64,000 bases of DNA, taken from the NCBI GenBank assembly GCA_029582165.1, contig CM055875.1, positions 961,001 to 1,025,000 on the forward strand, read 5' to 3'. Below are positions 9,736 to 21,060 of this stretch, piece by piece. Under the pieces are notes generated by a model. That model saw nothing but the letters and a program-made list of their open reading frames with translations. It did no database searches and was not told the origin of the DNA. Position 1 is the first letter of the stretch. Every line of letters starts with the position of its first letter. Origin of the DNA: Portulaca oleracea. Its lineage: Eukaryota > Streptophyta > Magnoliopsida > Caryophyllales > Portulacaceae. The position numbers were made by a program, and so were the translations under genes.

Positions 9736-11051
9736 TGTTCGGTCTCGTTCCAAGCCGAATTCTTCTCTTTATTAGGGTGTTTTTACGAAACTAACCCCGT
9801 GTTATATGTTAGTTATGAAGTTTTCTTAGTTTTGTAGGAAAATAAGGTGTTGAGCCAAAACCGAGCCAAAACGGAGCAAAACTTCACAAAGAATGGAGAA
9901 CAGAAGCAGAAGTACTGGGCAGCAGGATGACTCGCCCGAGTCATATCCTGACTCGCACGTGACAACCACCTGTGGCCTTGAAGCATGCAAAAATCAACTA
10001 AGTATGGAGTGAAGATTGGAAGGTTGTCACGCCCGAGTCACCCTATGGCTCGGTCATGACCAGCCTCTGCAAATCAACATTAAATCCAAGAAAACAGCTA
10101 AGGCAAGGAAGGATCAGAAGCGTGACTCGCCCGAGTCACTTGGATGACTCGGTCGTGGCCATATCCTGTGCAGCCGAAGAAAATCTGCCAAGAAGACATC
10201 CTCCAGTGGCCAGAAGCCTGACTCGCCCGAGTCAGGGGGTGACTCGCACGAGTCACCCTGCTTTTCTGCGCATATAAACCTTTAGCACGAAATTATCAGC
10301 AGTTTTAGTTTTTTAGTATTGTTTTACTTTGTTTTTCAATAGAATTCCCTTCAAGTTTATGCAATTTACTTTCTCTCTCTTAGGGTTTTAATGTTTCTTG
10401 CTCTCCAAGCTCTTATGTTCTTGAGTGTAATCAACACTTTGTTCAAGTAATTTCAGCAAAGTTTCTTCTTCATTTACCTTGTGCTTTTGATTTCATTGAG
10501 TTTGTCATTAAAATTTTCTATGTTAGCCACCAAATAAATCATTTTAGTGAAAAGGGGGATTAAGGGCCACAAATCTTACTAGTAGTGAGGATTTGAGGAT
10601 CCTTAGTAACTTGATTCACAACTTTCTATTTTGTTCGGAAGTTGCAAATGAAGATCAAGAATGAAGAATGAAGAATAGAGATTATGATTAGTCATCAAGG
10701 GTATGGACTTGGTACTCAATTTGTTAATAGTTAATTAGTTGCTTTATTAATTGCTTCTTGATTGCTTTAATTTTGATCATTGTGATAGTTAAAGGTGTTC
10801 TTGAATATTTGCTTTGCTAGTATCATAGTTTTCCCTTGAATCGTTTGTTAGCAATTACTTGATTAGTTGTGATAATTTCTTAACGGTTATGTCTTAGTAT
10901 CATGCTTAGGAATAGTTTTATAGCTTAGTTTATTACTTTACTGCTTTCCGCATTTGAGAACCCTTGACAAACCGAAAACCTAAACAGGCCTCACACCCAT
11001 CCTCGTGTTTGACATCCCGACTTATAAAAACCCAAAATACACAACCGAACA
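9736..11051 (+). repeat. 5' LTR of the Athila-type element
   Basis: A 1316-bp LTR starting TGTTCGG and ending CCGAACA, a perfect 7-bp inverted terminus, one base before the primer binding site. The U3 part contains an array of GACTCGCCCGAGTC-like palindromes (about 9930-10255), followed by a TATA box (CATATAAACC, 10271-10280). Confidence 0.85.
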
Positions 11052-11052
11052 A

Positions 11053-11070
11053 TGGCGCCGTTGCCGGGGA
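11053..11070 (+). promoter_or_regulatory. Primer binding site for tRNA-Asp
   Basis: TGGCGCCGTTGCCGGGGA is complementary to the 3' end of plant tRNA-Asp including CCA, the primer used by Athila-type elements for minus-strand DNA synthesis. Confidence 0.85.
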
Positions 11071-11215
11071 TGGCGTTATTTGGTATTTTAGGAGCTTGGT
11101 TTGTTTGTGCATAGTGTGAATAGTTTATTGCTTTGGTCAATCTGTAGGATGGGTTCGTGTTCCGGAGACCAATAGACTGGTTAGAGTAGAGACACCTTTA
11201 GTCGACTTGCCTAGA

Positions 11216-12184
11216 ATGGGTGAGGAAGAACCGAGGGTGACCTTGAGCGACCAGCTCTATCCTTCATATGACCCACCTCAGTCATGCTTCGTGTTGCCAG
11301 CCTTACCTCAGGGGGTTACCTTTGATCCCAGACAATATCATACTCAGAACCTTCCTCTTTTTACTAGGACGGGGTTAGCACTTATATGGACAGTGGAATA
11401 CAAGGAGTATCTTAGTATGGTCACACCACCAGAAGTCCCCTTAGACTATGTCTTGCTGAAGTACTTGCCCTTTGCCTTACATGATGCTGCCAAACGGTGG
11501 ATGTATAGTATTAAGCCTGGGTCTATAAACTCGTGGGATAGCTTCCTGAAAGTGTTTATGAAGAGGTATTTCCCGAATTCTTTGGCTGTTCAATTGAGAA
11601 ATTCAATCTTGAAGTTTAGACAAGACAAGGGAGAGCCCTATTGGAAAGCCTTTGAGCGCTTTAAGAATCTGTTATCTCAGTTTCCACATCATGGCTTTTA
11701 TCTAGTTAGATTGTGTCAAATAGTATACAAGGGAGTTGATCAGGAAACTAGAGTGACCTTAGAGTCTATGTGTCAAGGAGGGTTTATGGACAAAACTGTG
11801 GAAGAAGCTTGGGATTTCTTGGAAAGTATGTCAGAAAGGGTTATGCAGTGGGGTAACACTAGGGACGAGTCTATAGGAGTCCAATTGTCTAATGCAAAAG
11901 GGGGAGTCCATGCAGTTAGTGAAAATACGGGGTATGAGGCTAGGTTTGCATCTTTAGAGAACATGATAAAGACCTTAACTCAGCAACAACTTGCGGTCTC
12001 TAAGTCCCAAACCTGTGCGCAAGTGAGTGCTTTGGACCGATCCGTTTCCCCGACCACCCCCCCCCCCCAATTTCAGTTGTCTTGTGCTTGGTGTCAAGGA
12101 TCGGACCATGTGTATGCTAATTGTCCCTTGTTTATGCAACATGTGTCTTCGAGTGCTGAAAATGTGAATGCGATGTTTCATTAA
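11216..12184 (+). CDS. Athila-type gag
   Basis: ORF of 322 residues from the ATG at 11216; an upstream in-frame TTG at 11207 is not needed. It holds the retrotransposon gag domain (about residues 80-210; AKRWMYSIKPGSINSWDSFL, KVFMKRYFPN) and a C-terminal zinc-knuckle-like motif (CAWCQGSDHVYANCP) near residue 300. Gag forms the virus-like particle that packages element RNA. The frame is open to the TAA at 12182-12184. A Pro/Gln-rich reading frame (12209-12436) follows and is separated from pol by stops. A run of C at about 12058-12068 is a likely slippage site. Confidence 0.8.
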   Translation: MGEEEPRVTLSDQLYPSYDPPQSCFVLPALPQGVTFDPRQYHTQNLPLFTRTGLALIWTVEYKEYLSMVTPPEVPLDYVLLKYLPFALHDAAKRWMYSIKPGSINSWDSFLKVFMKRYFPNSLAVQLRNSILKFRQDKGEPYWKAFERFKNLLSQFPHHGFYLVRLCQIVYKGVDQETRVTLESMCQGGFMDKTVEEAWDFLESMSERVMQWGNTRDESIGVQLSNAKGGVHAVSENTGYEARFASLENMIKTLTQQQLAVSKSQTCAQVSALDRSVSPTTPPPQFQLSCAWCQGSDHVYANCPLFMQHVSSSAENVNAMFH

Positions 12185-12496
12185 TACCGACCTCACCAGT
12201 AACAAGGGATGCAAAAGCACCCTTTCTTGTCTTACGGGCCAGATAATCAGAATGTTTTGAGGCCACCGATTAACCAAGGAGGAGGTTTCCAAGGAAACCC
12301 ACTTCCTCCTCATCAACCTCAAGCCCAGACTAGACCACCACCTCAGGTTGCTTATCAAGCACCTCCAGGGCAAACCATTCAACCCCAAATTGCCCATACC
12401 CGACCTCCACCGAGGTATCCAAGTGAGGATAAGTAGGAAAGAAAGTTTAGGGAGTTTGAGAATGGTTTAAAGGATGTCCAGAATTCAGTTAATAAT

Positions 12497-15400
12497 ATGG
12501 AGAAAATGTTTAAACAGATGAATGAGAATTTCTCTCAATTAGTAATGGCTAATAGGGATAGAGGTACATTCCCTGGACAACCCGAGGCAAACCCCAATGG
12601 GCAAGCCTCTGGTTCGTCATCTCGTGACCCTAGCCAGATTAGAGGCCTTAATGCTATGATTACCCTTAGGTATGGAAAGGAAGTGGATAATAGGGTTCAA
12701 AAGCCACCTTCTGATGTGTGTGGTAAACATTCTGTATGTGACGAGCCTATTGATGAGTTGATATCTGTAGAGGATGAGCCTTATGAGGAGGAGAGGCCAA
12801 CTATCTTAGTTGAGCCTCCTATTACAAAGACCTCACCTAGAGTGACCCCTTTGTCTAGTCCTTTACCACCTGTGGCTTACAAGCCTCCCCCACCATTTCC
12901 TCAAAGGTTAAAGGGGAATAAGGACCAGAAGTTTTTGGATAAGATTCGGGAAACTTTCTCTCAGGTTAAGGTCAATATTCCCTTGTTAGATGCCATCCAC
13001 CAGTGTCCATCTTATGCTAGGTTCCTTAAAGAGTTGTGCACTACCAAAAGAGCGACCCAAGTACCCAAGAAGGCCTTTTTGGCCTCCAATGTGAGCTCAA
13101 TCCTTTCAAGTCAAGTTCCCGTGAAATATAAAGACCCCAGATATCCAACCATTTCCATAACCGTAGGGGATAGCCAGATTGATAGAGCTTTACTTGATTT
13201 AGGAGCTTGTGTCAACCTTTTTCCCTTGCATGTATATGAGACCCTAGGCTTGGGTGAGTTGAAACCCACTAGGATGGTGCTACAATTAGCTGACCGATCC
13301 ACTAGAGTTCCAAAGGGAATAGTAGAAGATGTTTTGATCCAAGTAGGTACTTTTGTGTTCCCGGTAGATTTCGTAGTGTTAGAGACCGCGAGAGTCCATA
13401 GCACTCGTGATGAGATACCCGTCATCTTAGGCAGACCTTTCCTTGCCACATCAAATGCATGGATTAATTGCAAAGATGGTAGGATGAAGTTAACCTTTGG
13501 GAACTTGACTATGGAACTAAATATCTTTGATTTGCAAAAGTCTCCCTTAGGCTTTGATGAGCGAGAGTGTAGTGCTTTGAACTGGGTGAGCGATTTTGAG
13601 GATAGAGACCATTCTGACCTTAGTGATGTTTCTTGTGTAGATGAGCTTGCTGAGTTAGGAATTGACCCAGATTGTTTGACTTCATTATGTGACTCTGATG
13701 TTTTCGACGGTGAATTGTTGTATGAGTCATTGTTTACCTCTCAAAATGTGTATGAAATAGTAGAGCCTGAGCCACCATCTTCCAAAACTCTTGAATTAAA
13801 GCCCCTTCCATCTGAGCTGAAGTATGTGTTCCTTGGCCCTAGTGAAACCTATCCGGTTATTATTGCCTCTGACCTAGGTGGGGATCAAGAGAACAAATTG
13901 ATTGAGGTACTTAGGTTAAATAAGGGAGCTTTGGGATGGACACTTGGAAACATTAGGGGAATCAGTCCATCTATTGTGCAGCATAGGATATACTTAGAAG
14001 ACGATAGTGTGGCCCATAGGGATCCTTTGAGGAGGCTTAACCCCCAAATGAAGGAAGTGGTGAAGAAAGAAATTTTGAAGTGGCTAGACAATGATATCAT
14101 ATACCCCTATTTCCGATAGTAAATGGAGTCCTATACATGTGGTCCCTAAAAAGGCGGGTTTGACGGTTGTGGAGAATGAGAGGGGTGAGTTAGTGTCAAC
14201 CCGCGTGCCTTCAGGATGGAGAGTGTGCATTGATTATAGAAAGCTCAATAAGGCCATGAGAAAGGACAATTTCCCTTTACCATTCATGGATCAGATGTTA
14301 GAGAAGTTGGCGGGGCATGATTACTTTTGTTTTTTAGATGGGTATTCGGGGTACACTCAGATTTCCATAGCCCCATATGATCAAGAGAAGACTACGTTTA
14401 TATGCCCATTCGGTAAATTCGCTTTCCGTAGGATGCCCTTCGGACTTTGTAACGCCCCCGCAACTTTTCAGCGGTGCATGGTGTCTAACTTCTCGGACCT
14501 AGTTGATGATTGTGTAGAAATATTCATGGATGACTTTTCAGTATTTGGCACAACTTTTGATGCTTGTTTGACAAACTTGAGTCGAGTTTTGAGTCGTTGC
14601 AAAGAGAAAATTTTGACTTTAAACTGGGAAAAGTGTCATTTTATGGTACGAAAAGGGATAGTCTTGGGCCACGTGATTTCAAAGGATGGAATCGAGGTGG
14701 ATAAAGCAAAGATTGACCTAGTTAGTAACTTGACCCCTCCCCCTCCCCCACTTGTGTGAAGGAGGTTAGGTCTTTCTTAGGACATGTTGGATTCTATCGT
14801 CGATTTATTAGGGACTTTAGCAAGATCGCCAAGCCTTTATCTGCTTTGTTGGCCAAGGAGGTGTCTTTTGACTTTTCTGATGAATGCTTAAGGGCCTTTA
14901 ACATGCTTAAAGAAGCCCTCATATCACCTCCTATCCTCAAACCTCCCACTTGGGGAGAGCCATTTGAGCTTATGTGTGATGCCTTAGAATTTGCTATTGG
15001 CGTGGTCTTAGGTCAAAGAGTGGATGAAAAACCAGTTGTGATCCACTATGCGAGTCACACTTTGAATGAAGCCCAGTTAAACTACATTGTAACTGAGAAA
15101 GAGTTTCTTGCTGTGGTATATGCTTTTAAGAAGTTTAGGTCTTATCTGCTTGGTGCAAAAGTTATAGTGTATACCGACCATTCGGCCATTCGATATTTGA
15201 TGGAGAAAAGGACTCTAAGCCTAGATTGGTTAGGTGGGTTTTATTACTTCAAGAATTCGATTGTGAGATCCGAGATAGGAAGGGTGCCGAGAATCCCGTA
15301 GCAGACCATCTCTCTAGGATAGTGACTGAGAATGTGAGTGTGACTCCTATTGATGCTAGTTTTTCGGATGAGCATATCCTCAGTGTGGGAGTTGAGCCAT

Positions 15401-16691
15401 GGTTTGCCGACATAGTGAATTTCAAAGTGACTAGGGAAATGCCGGGGGACTGTAACAAGCATGATAGAGATAGATTCCTCCATATAGTGAAAAACTTTGT
15501 GTGGGATGACCCTTATTTGTTCAAGTATTGTCCCGACCAAATCCTTAGAAGATGCGTACCCGATGAGTCCATTTTAGATGTTCTATCATTTTGCCATGAC
15601 CAACCATGCGGGGGCATTTTTCTGCGAAGAAAACGGTATGCAAAGTATTCCAATGTGGTTTTTATTGGTCGACCATATTTAGGGATGCTCATGACTACGC
15701 AAAGCGGTGTTTTCGATGTCAAAGCTTAGGGAAGATATCTAGGAGAGATATGATGCCTTTACAGCCCGAGATTTTTTTAGATGTATTCGATGTCTGGGGC
15801 ATAGACTTTATGGGACCATTTCCGAACTCATTTGGGAATGAGTACATTCTCCTAGCGGTAGATTACGTGTCTAAATGGGTAGAGGCTATTCCTTAGAAGA
15901 GAAATGATGCAAAGGTAGAGACTAAGTTCCTTTGGGAAAACATTTTCTCTAGGTTTGGGGTGCCTCGAGCAATCATTAGTGATCAAGGGACTCATTTCAA
16001 TTATCGATATTTCGTAGTTTTGCTTAGGAAATATTCTGTTGAGCATAGAATGACCACCGCTTATCATCCCCAATCCAATGGTCAAGTTGAGGTGTCTAAT
16101 AAGCAGATTAAGAAAATTCTAGAGAAGACAGTGTCTAAGAATAGAAAAGACTGGTCTGTCAAATTGACCGATGCTTTATGGGCTTATAGGACGGCCTACA
16201 AAACCCCTATAGGAATGTCTCCATATCGAGCAGTTTTTGGGAAACCATGCCACTTACCAGTTGAACTTGAGCATAGGGTATGGTGGGCTTTGAAAGCCTT
16301 GAACCTAGACCTTTCGGTGGCTGGGGAGGTTAGAAAACTTACCTTGTGCGAATTGGAGGAATTAAGGAGGGAAGCATATGAAAACGGGAGGTTGAGTAAG
16401 GAGCGATCGAAAGTTTTTCATGATAGAGTTATCCTTAGGAAAACCTTTGTACCGGGGCAGAAAGTTCTCCTTTATGACTCACGTTTGCATCTATTTGGGG
16501 GTAAGCTGAAATCTAGGTGGACCGGACCATTCATTGTGACCAATGTGTTCCCATCGGGAGTAGTTAAGATTAAAGACCCTACTAATGAATCTGTGTGGAA
16601 AGTTAACGGTCATAGGTTGAAGCCTTTCTTGGAGCTTCCGGAAAAAGTGGACGTGGAATGTGTAACATTCCATTATCCGTCTGTTGATTGA
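12497..16691 (+). pseudogene. Athila-type pol (protease, RT, RNase H, integrase), broken
   Basis: 12497-14119 carries a linker and the aspartic protease (LLDLGACVNLFP, then VILGRPFLATSNAW). RT begins at the end of this frame and continues, after a shift near 14100, at 14091-14759, with the active-site motif FMDDFSVFG. A second shift in a C-run near 14740 leads to 14756-15301, with the rest of RT and RNase H; the usual Ser of its CDAS motif is Leu here (CDALEF). Another shift near 15230, one near 15600 and a TAG at 15894-15896 interrupt the RNase H/integrase part (15226-16691), which keeps the DDE residues in [16 protein letters not shown] and [10 protein letters not shown]. At least four frameshifts and one stop show the enzyme is not made intact. 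No chromodomain follows the integrase. Confidence 0.85.
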
Positions 16692-17041
16692 AGAAAGGTA
16701 TGGAGTTAATCTTGTATATATTGTATATCTAACTTTTCTTTTCTTGATTTTTCTTTGTTTGCTTCTCCTCACTATGTGCTATCAAGAAGGAAGGAACAAT
16801 TCATGGTTTGTATGTACGTCTTTGCATGACTTGTATACTCAATCTCCATTTATAAGTCATGCGAAGATTATTTGTGATCTAATCAGGTATCCTTCCTTAT
16901 CTTTTGAATTTAGTTGGTGAGAAATTTTCTTTTTCGTTTCTTTGGGTAATTTTTGATCCTTCTTCTTTTAGGGTGTTTGTCTTCCTCTATTTCTAGTCAC
17001 AATGAGGACATAGTGTGACCTTTTTGTGTGGGAGTGGGGAG

Positions 17042-18239
17042 GCATGCATGCCGGCTTTATTTTATTTTCTTGTAGGAAGTTTTTTGTGGTTAATCTTTTT
17101 AGTTTGTGTGAATTTTTGATTTCCTTTTTGTCTGTGTTTCTTAGTTAAGATAGAGTTTTGATAGAGTTTTTGCTTAGAAGGTAAGTGTTTTGGGTTTTAA
17201 GGTGCCCGGGGAGGTTTTTGAGTGTTGGAGAGTTTGAAAGAATTTTAGTGGAAGTGAGAGTTGAATACTTAGTTTATTTTGAGAAAACTAACTTTTATTT
17301 TATTTGTGGGCAGAACTAAGACTCGGGCGAGTTGCCAATCGTCACGCCCGAGTTGGCCTGCTGAGCCGGACTTAAGATTCAAGTAAAAAGAAACTGTCCA
17401 GAATTCCAGAAACATGACTCGGTCGAGTCAATTGGACGAATCGGTCGTAAAGTGTGTTTGTGCTCCAAGGAGTTCAAGATAAAAACAAAGCCCAAATTCA
17501 GTCAGAAGAGGGTCGCGGGCGAGTCAGGAGTAGTCGCGCTTGAGTCAGTTAACTGGGACTCGACAGAAGACATTGTTGAGGACAAATCCCAGGCGTCCAG
17601 ACGATAGTCACAGTCGAGTCATCCAAGTAACTCAGTCGCGACATCTTTTGGTCAAGTTTTCTCAGTCCGCAAAGAAGGGTGACTCGCTCGAGTCACTTGG
17701 ACGACTCGACCGAGTCCAAAGCAGATCTGCAGTTTGTCGGGGCTTTAATTCTAGTTTTCTCTCATTTCTTTCACTTCTTCTTTCTTGTTTTCTCTCTCAT
17801 CTCACTCGATTACTTCCCCCAAACCCTAATCTAGTGCCCTTTCTCCCATCTCTCACTAAATTCTTCCTTCTATTTCTCAGATATGTTCGTGTTTCGCTCT
17901 TGGGCGCAATTTCCTTCACTTGTGCACAACAATTGGGTGCACAACAACCCTATTCTTGCTTGAGGTTCGAAAATACACTCAAGAAAAAAGGGAGTTTGCG
18001 GCTTCTTGTTGGTGTGGTTACAACTTAGCAAAAGGTGTTTGGTGCTTCAATTTCTCGGTGTTCGATTGTGCCCAGTTGACCTTGAGTTCTTTGGGGCTCG
18101 ATTTTGGACTCACCCACTCAGCAACTTTCTTCCTTTATGACTTCTTGGGAGGTAACATTCAAATTTGGTGCTTCAAGTTCAATTTTTAGACTAAGTTTGG
18201 GTGTTGCTTGTGTAATTCTTCTTGGAAGTTAGGGTTTGA
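17042..18239. other. Probable 3' non-coding region of the Athila-type element
   Basis: No supported gene; the ORFs here lack coding character. At 17320-17720 there is a second, diverged array of GACTCG-type palindromes (for example GACTCGGTCGAGTC and GACTCGCTCGAGTC), like those in U3 of the 5' LTR. It may be a 3' non-coding module or a strongly diverged 3' LTR, but I see no TGTTCGG start or CCGAACA end. Confidence 0.4.
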
Positions 18240-18253
18240 GTGATTAATATACA

Positions 18254-18377
18254 CTGCCTTTGGGTAATATTTTTTGTCATTAATATAGACTTAAGCTGGG
18301 AAAACTGTGTAAAAACTGCCTTTGGGAAATATTTTTTGTCATTAATATACACTTATACTTGGAAAACTGTGTAAAAA
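18254..18377 (+). repeat. 62-bp tandem duplication
   Basis: CTGCCTTTGGG starts at 18254 and again at 18316. The units share ATATTTTTTGTCATTAATAT and GGAAAACTGTGTAAAAA. About two copies. Confidence 0.7.
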
Positions 18378-18399
18378 TTGCCCTTTCATCTCTCTGAAT

Positions 18400-18600
18400 A
18401 ATGTCAGGGGTGGTAAATATGATCTTTCAACTTTCTCCATTTTTATAGTTTCAAACGGTTTTACCCAGTTTAAGGGTATTTTATTAACAAAAAATTATTC
18501 TAAGGCCAATTTTAATAGTTTTCGAAGTTCATGGGCATTTAAATGACTACAACTTCTCATTTTACATAGTATTTTTCAAATTAATTTTTATGATCTCTTT
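18400..18600 (-). repeat. Dispersed repeat shared with 7700-7860, inverted
   Basis: The stretch with TTTACCCAGTTTAAGGGTAT and TTTTATTAACAAAAAATTAT corresponds, on the other strand, to 7740-7860 (ATACCCTTAAACCGGGTAAA). Probably two copies of one non-coding repeat family. Confidence 0.5.
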
Positions 18601-18968
18601 GGCCAAAAAAATTTTCAAATTATTATATTTTTTGTCATCTTAACTAACTATTTTCGGTTTCGTAATATTTTTTCATTTTGGAATTCAACATTTTCAGTTA
18701 CATAATTACTAGTTTACCAAATATTTTGAAACCTGTTAATTATTTTTCGACCCTCAATCACCATTGTAATAAAACAAAAATTTCAATAGAGGATGTTACT
18801 TAACATTAATAAAATATTTATAAAAATTAAGATTATGTAAACAAAATCCATACCATAATTAAAAAGGAAATTAGTAATATTTGTCACCAAACAAATACAG
18901 AGCATGATTGTTGTTAATTAATTAATATTATTAATACAATTTTTGGGTTTTTCTCTCTCGTCTTACAG

Positions 18969-19032
18969 ACCATCTTCTTCTTCTTCTTCTTCTTTCTTCT
19001 TCTTCTTCTTCTTCTTCTTCTTCTTCTTCTGC
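18969..19032. repeat. CTT/TTC microsatellite
   Basis: About 20 units of TTC with one interruption. It produces an Arg/Lys-rich artefact ORF on the minus strand. Confidence 0.9.
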
Positions 19033-21060
19033 TGAAGAGGCTCAGACTACCCTTGAGGACCTCCACGCTCAGAATGTACGTGAGGACCTCAACGCTATCA
19101 CCAGACGGCAGCCACCTCAGCAGGATTTTGTTTGAAAGATAATTTAGGGAAGTATCAATCATATCTTAATCTCATCTCTTATCCATATTTCTGTGATAGC
19201 ATACTCTAATGATTTGACGTTCCTCATTTTAGAGACCAAACAAGAAGGAAAGAAATATGGAGCTAAGAAGATTGCGCAGCAAGATTGTAGATCCGTTTTA
19301 ATATGGAAAATATTCTGAAGAAAGGAAAGTAGTTGTTTGCCTCCTGAAGAAACTCAACTGGTTATGAGGACCTCAGCGCAATCATCTGTGAGGACCTCAA
19401 ACATCAGCATAATATTATTTTGTTTGAAAGATCATCCAGCCACTTCAGGGAAGTATCAAACATATCTTTATCCTATATCTTCCCTCCATTTTAAAGATAT
19501 GATTGTAATAGTTTTGATTTCCTTATCAGGCGTCAAAAGAAAGAAAGAGAAAGCATGGCAAGGAAACTCATGAAGATCAAGTCAGAAAAGGAAACAAATC
19601 TTCATTGGAACGTTATACTCAATGAAGATACCTGCCTAATCAGAACCAACACAAACTGGAAAGAATCAAGAAGCAAACAAGGCAACTAAAGGAAGTCGTT
19701 GAGGAGTCCAATATAAATAAGAGAACTCATTCTCTTTACATGTATCGATTTCCAAGAAAGAAAATCAGTTGTAGGAGTTTTGTGAAAGAAAGCTCTGAGT
19801 GTAGGAATTGTGTAAATTCTGAGTGTAACCACATTTGAGTTGTGGTGAGTTTTGTAACCAGAAGTCTAGCTGGTGAGCAGGGGCGGAGCCAGAAAATAAT
19901 CAATAGGGGGGCCAAAATTTTGTATTGTTGTTAGCTTTATTGAAAATAGTTTTAATTATCGATATATAATAAAATAGTTTTTAGGTAACTCATTGTTTTA
20001 TATGACATAATTCATTTAAAATTGATTTAGTATAACTATGCTTCTACAATCATAACTTAATCAATTTAGTACTACCTAATAAATTAATCAATTCATAATG
20101 ACATGACTAAAATCTATGCATTCATTCAATTTTAGTCCATAATGAGATACGTATACATATATGAATACAAGGTAGTAAATCAATATAATTTTCTGTAAAT
20201 GTACCCCTCAAAATGTTAATAATATTGTCTTATTCTCCATAAGGAAAGAAGGTAATTAAGCTTGTTAAAAACATGTAATTTTTAAATACAAACACTATGT
20301 AAAATCAGAAGGTAATAGATACAATATAATTACAAAACTTCAAAATTTATATTTAAAAAGTCATTAAAAAGTTGAAGAAAACAAAATTTAAAGGAGAAAA
20401 ATAATATGAAAGAAATTAAATATTTGTACCAATTAAAAAATTCAGGAAAAAAAAAGATTAAGAGCCTTCATGTAAATGAAAGTGTTGATTTATTGAGTTT
20501 GTAAACAAATGAGTAAGAAATTGAAAAAAGAAACAAATGACAGCATCTTTCACATCTTTGAACCCATGACCTCTCCTATAAAATGTAAAAAGATTACCAA
20601 TTCAGCTATAGATAAGCAATTGCAAGCTATTATTCTCATTTGGTATTACTACTTTTGCTGGGCATAGGGGGGCCACGGCTCCCTCAAACCCCCCCCCCCC
20701 CCTTGTCTCCGCCCATGCTGGTGAGGACCTCATAAGGTTGTGAGATTGTTTGAAGTTAGTGATCTTCTGTGAATAGAAGTCACTGTGTGAAACCGCCTCT
20801 TCTGTGAGGCCTCAAGATCAGAAGACAGCTGCCCAGTCTTCTGCCTCCGTAAGCTGTTCTGAGGACCTCACAGTCCTCTTACCAGCCGAGTTGTAACCTC
20901 CTTCCTTAAGCACTTTTCATTCAATAATAAAGAAGTTATTTTCAGTATTTAAAAATGTTATTTGACTTGGTTGTGATTGATTGAAGTGCAGAAATTTTTC
21001 ATAACCCTAATCATCCCTCACCCCCCCCCCCTCTAGGGTTATTTCATCTGCATCTTCTTC
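19033..21060 (+). repeat. Possible degenerate LTR with TGAGGACCTCA palindromes (interrupted by a hAT element)
   Basis: TGAGGACCTCA or close variants occur near 19041, 19068, 19372, 19398, 20722 and 20862. Two sub-blocks repeat (TTTTGTTTGAAAGAT...GGGAAGTATCAA near 19127 and 19428). A TATA-like AATATAAATAAG lies near 19710 and an AATAATAAAG end-type signal near 20924. Together this resembles an LTR with U3, R and U5 portions, but I found no TG..CA borders, primer site or partner LTR. Confidence 0.35.
19878..20717. mobile_element. Non-autonomous hAT element, 840 bp
   Basis: It starts CAGGGGCGGAGCC and ends CTCCGCCCATG, typical hAT inverted termini. It is flanked by a perfect 8-bp target duplication CTGGTGAG (19870-19877 and 20718-20725). 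The interior is AT-rich, without coding capacity. An inverted A-box/B-box-like pair (about 20555-20608) suggests a SINE head inside. A C-run near 20690-20702 may be mis-sized. Confidence 0.85.

Larger units (their letters stand above)
9736..17041 (+). mobile_element. Athila-type Ty3/gypsy LTR retrotransposon, no 3' LTR found
   Basis: Plant Metaviridae element. It has a 5' LTR (9736-11051), a tRNA-Asp primer site (11053-11070), gag (11216-12184), and pol with protease, reverse transcriptase, RNase H and integrase (12497-16691). A purine-rich motif GTGGGAGTGGGGAGG lies at about 17029-17043. Gene order protease-RT-RNaseH-integrase, absence of a chromodomain and the tRNA-Asp site point to the Athila branch. 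Several frameshifts and a stop in pol mean it cannot move by its own enzymes. The 3' LTR expected downstream is not recognisable. The LTR and leader are clearly related to the non-autonomous element at 26483-33174. Confidence 0.85.

Noticed and set aside
17540..18189. ORFs of 162 and 89 codons downstream of the Athila pol
   Set aside because: Not recognisable as an envelope or other retroelement protein; composition is like non-coding pyrimidine-rich sequence.
18914..19162. Arg/Lys-rich minus-strand ORF
   Set aside because: Produced by a TTC microsatellite; no other coding sign.
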